A DNA stretch of 64,000 bases from Parachlamydiales bacterium. GTDB taxonomy: Bacteria > Chlamydiota > Chlamydiia > Chlamydiales > SM23-39. The position numbers and the translations under genes are program-made. Position 1 is the first letter of the stretch. Every line of letters starts with the position of its first letter. The notes under the pieces were generated by a model, which saw only the letters and a list, made by a program, of their open reading frames with translations, ran no database searches and was not told the DNA's origin. Positions 60,749-64,000 of the stretch are shown in pieces. The stretch lies in assembly GCA_016931275.1 (NCBI GenBank), contig JAFGFA010000003.1, positions 1-64,000 on the forward strand, written 5' to 3'.

Positions 60749-62626
60749 TTGAAAAAGAAAGTTTCAGAAACAACCAATTATTTTTTTTATTTTTTTTCCT
60801 GGATATTGATCATCGCTCTTTCCATATCCCATATTTTTTTGCAAAAAAGAACTTTTTCAAAAATTGATTTTCTATTCATCATTTATGCCGTTTTTCAATC
60901 CCTTCTAGAAGTCTCTTTGATTATGTTCGTAGGAAAATGGATTAAAAAAGTCAGCCGACCAATCTATACGGCCTTTATCGGTATCCTTTTTCTGTTTTTC
61001 CTGATTCATTTAGTCAATTTTGCCATTATTCGTCTGATGGATACTTCCATCATGCTGGCAATCGATCTCTTTTTCGGAACAAACCTCAAACAGATTTTCG
61101 TTACGTTGCGGGCAATCAACCTCAATATGTTCACGAAAATAATCGCGATCTTTGCTTTCCTATCTCTTCCTTTCTTGGGAATACTGCTCTATCGCTCGAC
61201 CAAGAAATTATCCGAAAAACTCCCGATCGCTATTCGGAAAAGGGAACTCTTCTTCATTGCGATTATTGCTTTTTCCTCCTTGATATTGATCGATATTGCC
61301 ATAGATTTATTTGTCCCAAATTATAGTTTTGCCTCTGATCAAAAAAAATTGCCTTTGGGAACAACGATTCTTTCGCAGACCGCTCATATTCATTCCTTAT
61401 CTTCTCATTTAAAAATTCCAAAAAAAGAATCAGAGGTCTTGAAAAATCTTGAACAATCGATCATCACACCGGCCAAAAAACCAAATATTTTTCTTTTTGT
61501 CATAGAATCTTTTCGCCATGATGCCGTTCAACCAAAGATCGTTCCTAATCTCTTTCAATTAAAAAAATCCCATATTTCTCCTCTTAAAAGTCTCTCCAAT
61601 GCCAATGCAACGCATATTTCTTGGTTCTGTATTTTTCATTCTATTTTTCCGCATTATTGGAGCTCCTATATGCACGACTGGAATAGCGGTAGCGCAGGAC
61701 TACGCCTTTTAAAAAAATGGGGCTATAAAACCCATATTTTCTCCTCTGCTGAACTATCTCACTTCAATAGCAATACAACCCTTTTTGGCACCGACAACGA
61801 ATTAGCAGACGTTCTAGTGGAATTTTCAGAAACAAAACCTCATAAACGAGATAAAATGGCCTTTCAAGCACTTAAAAAAACCATCAAAAACCATCCATCA
61901 GAAGGAAATGTCTTTTGTCTTTTTCTCGATTCTCCTCATTCCGAATATAGCTATCCAAAACATTTCCCAGCTCCTTTTTCTCCTGCTGCAAAAAACATTA
62001 ATTACTTGCGGTTCATTATCACGAAAAATGGAATTGAGAAAATTAAAAACCGTTATTTTAATTCTTTACACTACCTCGACTCTTTATTTGGAGATTTTTT
62101 CTCTTTTTTACAGGAAAAAGATCTCTATAAAGAGGCTATCATTGTCGTAACAGGAGATCATGGAGAAGAATTTTTTGAACAAGGATCCCTATTTCATATT
62201 ACCCATTTAAATTCTTATCAGACCGAAGTCCCTATCATTTTCAAAATACCTAATAGAGATTCTTCCTATATTCCTATTGCATCGCATATTGATATCTTTC
62301 CTACTATTATCCACTCTCTAACCGGCAAAGAAGATTTCTGTTCTTTATTTGATGGAACTTCCATTTTTTCCTCTAAACATTCTCCTTATGTCATGAGCGT
62401 TGCACAAAACGGACAAAATATTCCCTTGCTCTTTTCCTTGCATGATGGCGATCATCGTTTTATCGGCCAATTTCAGGGAGGAGAACATTTTGAGACTATT
62501 CGAAATGTTCAGGTTCTTTCCGTCAACGATAGCCAAGATCGGGCGATCATAGACGAACCTCGACAAAATCAATTAGAAAATCATTTTTTTCAGGCTTTAG
62601 AACAGATGTTCTTAGAAGTGCGATGA
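60749..62626 (+). CDS. membrane sulfatase/phosphoethanolamine-transferase family enzyme
   Basis: A 625-residue protein with about five N-terminal membrane helices (residues 10-210) and a periplasmic alkaline-phosphatase-fold domain of the sulfatase family. Seen: FVIESFRHDAV with the first metal ligands, the TGDHGEEFFEQG motif near 468, and HITHLNSYQTEVPII. The architecture is that of LTA-synthase/PbgA-type membrane enzymes that modify lipids or LPS. The start is a TTG at 60749. Its substrate is unknown; the nearby lipid A and heptose genes make an envelope role plausible. Confidence 0.8.
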   Translation: MKKKVSETTNYFFYFFSWILIIALSISHIFLQKRTFSKIDFLFIIYAVFQSLLEVSLIMFVGKWIKKVSRPIYTAFIGILFLFFLIHLVNFAIIRLMDTSIMLAIDLFFGTNLKQIFVTLRAINLNMFTKIIAIFAFLSLPFLGILLYRSTKKLSEKLPIAIRKRELFFIAIIAFSSLILIDIAIDLFVPNYSFASDQKKLPLGTTILSQTAHIHSLSSHLKIPKKESEVLKNLEQSIITPAKKPNIFLFVIESFRHDAVQPKIVPNLFQLKKSHISPLKSLSNANATHISWFCIFHSIFPHYWSSYMHDWNSGSAGLRLLKKWGYKTHIFSSAELSHFNSNTTLFGTDNELADVLVEFSETKPHKRDKMAFQALKKTIKNHPSEGNVFCLFLDSPHSEYSYPKHFPAPFSPAAKNINYLRFIITKNGIEKIKNRYFNSLHYLDSLFGDFFSFLQEKDLYKEAIIVVTGDHGEEFFEQGSLFHITHLNSYQTEVPIIFKIPNRDSSYIPIASHIDIFPTIIHSLTGKEDFCSLFDGTSIFSSKHSPYVMSVAQNGQNIPLLFSLHDGDHRFIGQFQGGEHFETIRNVQVLSVNDSQDRAIIDEPRQNQLENHFFQALEQMFLEVR

Positions 62627-63063
62627 GTATTTTGTTGGCATTCCTGTAAATGTTGCTGCGCTTCTTTTAAGGCTTGTTCTTCTTCTTTTTTCTCTTGGAC
62701 AAGTTTTTCAATGTCCTCTTGCAATTTTTGAATTTTATGCTGACAATTCTCGGTAATACAGTGAATCATTTCCTCTGCGTTTCCCTCAAGACTTGCTTTT
62801 TGTTCGGCTTCTTCTATTTTAAAAGGAATAGTCGCTTTCGTCTTCTGTAAAGAAATTTCAAGAATTTTCAAACGATGCTGACCAACTTCAATATGATTTT
62901 CCAATTCTGATATCTTGTTCTCCCAATACCCTTTCGGAGAAATCATCTTCTGCATTCCTTCGGAATGCCAGATACAATATCCAGAAAAAACAATCAGAAT
63001 CCACTGGAAAAACAGTATTTCCTTATCCCGAAAAAACTGCCCTATACGGCGAAGACCATTCAT
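62590..63063 (-). CDS. membrane-anchored coiled-coil hypothetical protein
   Basis: A 157-residue protein with one hydrophobic segment near the N-terminus (EILFFQWILIVFSGYCIW) and a long charged helix rich in Glu, Lys and Gln (about 55-145) predicted as coiled coil. The ATG at 63063 has an AGGTGA site just upstream, so the start is placed there; an upstream ATG at 63177 would add 38 hydrophobic residues that may be spurious. The end overlaps the sulfatase gene by 37 bases tail to tail. No function can be assigned. Confidence 0.6.
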   Translation of the reverse strand: MNGLRRIGQFFRDKEILFFQWILIVFSGYCIWHSEGMQKMISPKGYWENKISELENHIEVGQHRLKILEISLQKTKATIPFKIEEAEQKASLEGNAEEMIHCITENCQHKIQKLQEDIEKLVQEKKEEEQALKEAQQHLQECQQNTHRTSKNICSKA

Positions 63064-63256
63064 ATATTCACCTAAGAAAATTATAAATCTAATAGCATAA
63101 CGAATGCAATATAAAAAAATTATTATAATACAAATGCAATTCAAAAAAATATTTAACTCGAAAAATTTTCGTGACAAGATTTAGATTCTTTTATTACAAT
63201 GTTAACAACTTTATTACAGGTGCTGTAAAAAGTGGTCGATATAAAAAAGGATTTTT

Positions 63257-64000
63257 ATGTTTGATAACGATCGGGAATTCTCGCGGATTCGATCGTTTCT
63301 ATGGCCCATCCATAGACATGAGCTAGCAAAGTTTGTGCCTATGATTTTGATTTTTTTTCTTATCTCTTTTAATTATAACTTACTCCGTATCACAAAAGAT
63401 GCTTTAATCATTACAGCTCCGGGATCGGGCGCTGAAGCTATCCCCTTTTTAAAAGTATGGGCCGTGTTGCCGATGGCGATTTTTACGACCTTTTTATTTA
63501 CCAAGATGGCCAGTCGCTTTCATCGGGAACATCTCTTTTATGTCGTTGTCTCGCTTTTTTTACTATTCTTCTCCCTGTTCATATTTGTACTCTATCCCAA
63601 CAAAGAACATCTCTACCTAAACTCCATCAGTGACTCTATGACCGCTAGTTTACCTCCGGGATTTAAGGGAATCATTGCCGTCATACGATACTGGATATAT
63701 TCGTTATACTATGTGATGGCCGAATCATGGTCGACAATTGTTCTTTCCATCCTGTTATGGGGATTTGCCAATCAGGTTACCGAAGTCGATGAAGCCAAAA
63801 GATTTTATGCGCTTTTCGGCATCGGGATTAATTTCGCCAGTGTTATAGCTGGAGAATTGTGCTCTTCTTTGGCATTCCAGCTGCACAAGCCCAATATATC
63901 CCTTCATCCCACAGCCCAATTCCTGGGAGCAAAAACGCATTGGGACCAAACGCTTCTTATTTTTGTCTCTATCATTCTCTTAAGCGGACTTGTCATCATT
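63257..64000 (+). CDS. tlc: nucleotide (ADP/ATP) translocase, partial
   Basis: The 5' 744 bases encode the first 248 residues of a TLC family translocase, which in chlamydiae exchange host ATP for ADP or import nucleotides. The N-terminus WPIHRHELAKFVPM is the characteristic opening, followed by membrane helices with FNYNLLRITKDALIITAPGSGAEAIPFLKVW (shown in family alignments as the first helix pair) and WGFANQVTEVDEAKRFYALFGIGINFAS. AAAAAGG precedes the ATG at 63257. The gene runs off the right edge, so which isoform it is (ATP/ADP exchanger or general importer) cannot be decided. Confidence 0.95.
   Translation, partial: MFDNDREFSRIRSFLWPIHRHELAKFVPMILIFFLISFNYNLLRITKDALIITAPGSGAEAIPFLKVWAVLPMAIFTTFLFTKMASRFHREHLFYVVVSLFLLFFSLFIFVLYPNKEHLYLNSISDSMTASLPPGFKGIIAVIRYWIYSLYYVMAESWSTIVLSILLWGFANQVTEVDEAKRFYALFGIGINFASVIAGELCSSLAFQLHKPNISLHPTAQFLGAKTHWDQTLLIFVSIILLSGLVII

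Noticed and set aside
1-64000. CRISPR array or prophage
   Set aside because: No regularly spaced short repeats or phage structural genes were seen; apart from one IS relic the window is chromosomal housekeeping DNA.

Overview
The window comes from the chromosome of a bacterium of the phylum Chlamydiae, most likely an environmental 'chlamydia-like' lineage rather than Chlamydiaceae. Support read from the sequence: an ADP/ATP (nucleotide) translocase gene at the right edge, a SWIB-domain protein gene, a methionine aminopeptidase with an N-terminal SEC-C zinc motif, a TyrP-type permease, a Zn-less L36 protein, and gene neighbourhoods typical of Chlamydia (marC-map; glgA/pgsA/glyS; tRNA-rplY-pth-rpsF-rpsR-rplI-ispE; dnaG-mutS-uvrC; rpsN-rpmJ-rpmH-rnpA; pcnB-lpxB; rpmF-plsX; rng-plsB-insulysin; yebC-prfB-SWIB-ispD-truA). 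Against Chlamydiaceae: ADP-heptose genes, a single-chain glycyl-tRNA synthetase, a two-partner-secretion exoprotein, thymidine kinase and an IS5-family relic. The DNA is AT-rich and compact, with many gene overlaps.

Layout. 1-6.1 kb: marC, map, two minus-strand hypothetical genes, a broken IS5 transposase, htpX, mnmA. 6.1-14.2 kb: a hypothetical gene and a TrmH-family methyltransferase, then a long minus-strand operon reading tRNA-Gln, prs, rplY, pth, rpsF, rpsR, rplI, ispE, hldD, hldE. 14.2-19.2 kb: lineage-specific proteins, glgA, pgsA and a family-2 glycosyltransferase. 19.3-30.7 kb: information processing (glyS, dnaG, mutS, uvrC, Asp23/AmaP-like pair, rpsN, rpmJ, rpmH, rnpA). 30.7-39.5 kb: D-2-hydroxyacid dehydrogenase, Tsr3-like protein, amino-acid symporter, tdk, a 1186-residue filamentous-haemagglutinin-like protein and tyrP. 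39.6-49.9 kb: a plus-strand run of RNA and envelope genes (pcnB, lpxB, yceD, rpmF, plsX, rng, plsB, insulysin). 50-53.5 kb: minus-strand yebC, SprT-like, two GNAT genes and prfB with its programmed frameshift. 53.5-64 kb: a hairpin-rich intergenic region, a UGP3-like nucleotidyltransferase, SWIB, ispD, truA, a HAD hydrolase, a thioredoxin reductase-thioredoxin fusion, a sulfatase-fold membrane enzyme, a coiled-coil protein and the start of the nucleotide translocase.

Most of the window is housekeeping. Genes group by theme: lipid A/LPS and phospholipid synthesis (lpxB, hldD/hldE, plsX, plsB, pgsA), isoprenoids (ispD, ispE), translation and its quality control (ribosomal proteins, pth, prfB, glyS, mnmA, truA), DNA repair (mutS, uvrC), and host nutrient uptake (nucleotide translocase, TyrP, AgcS). 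The features most worth a second look are the structured intergenic region near 53.64-53.93 kb, the haemagglutinin-like protein with 255-bp internal repeats, HldE with a vestigial C-terminal domain, the secreted-looking TrxR-Trx fusion, the single-chain GlyRS at the glyS locus, and the UGP3-like protein. I did not see a convincing wholly new multi-gene system.
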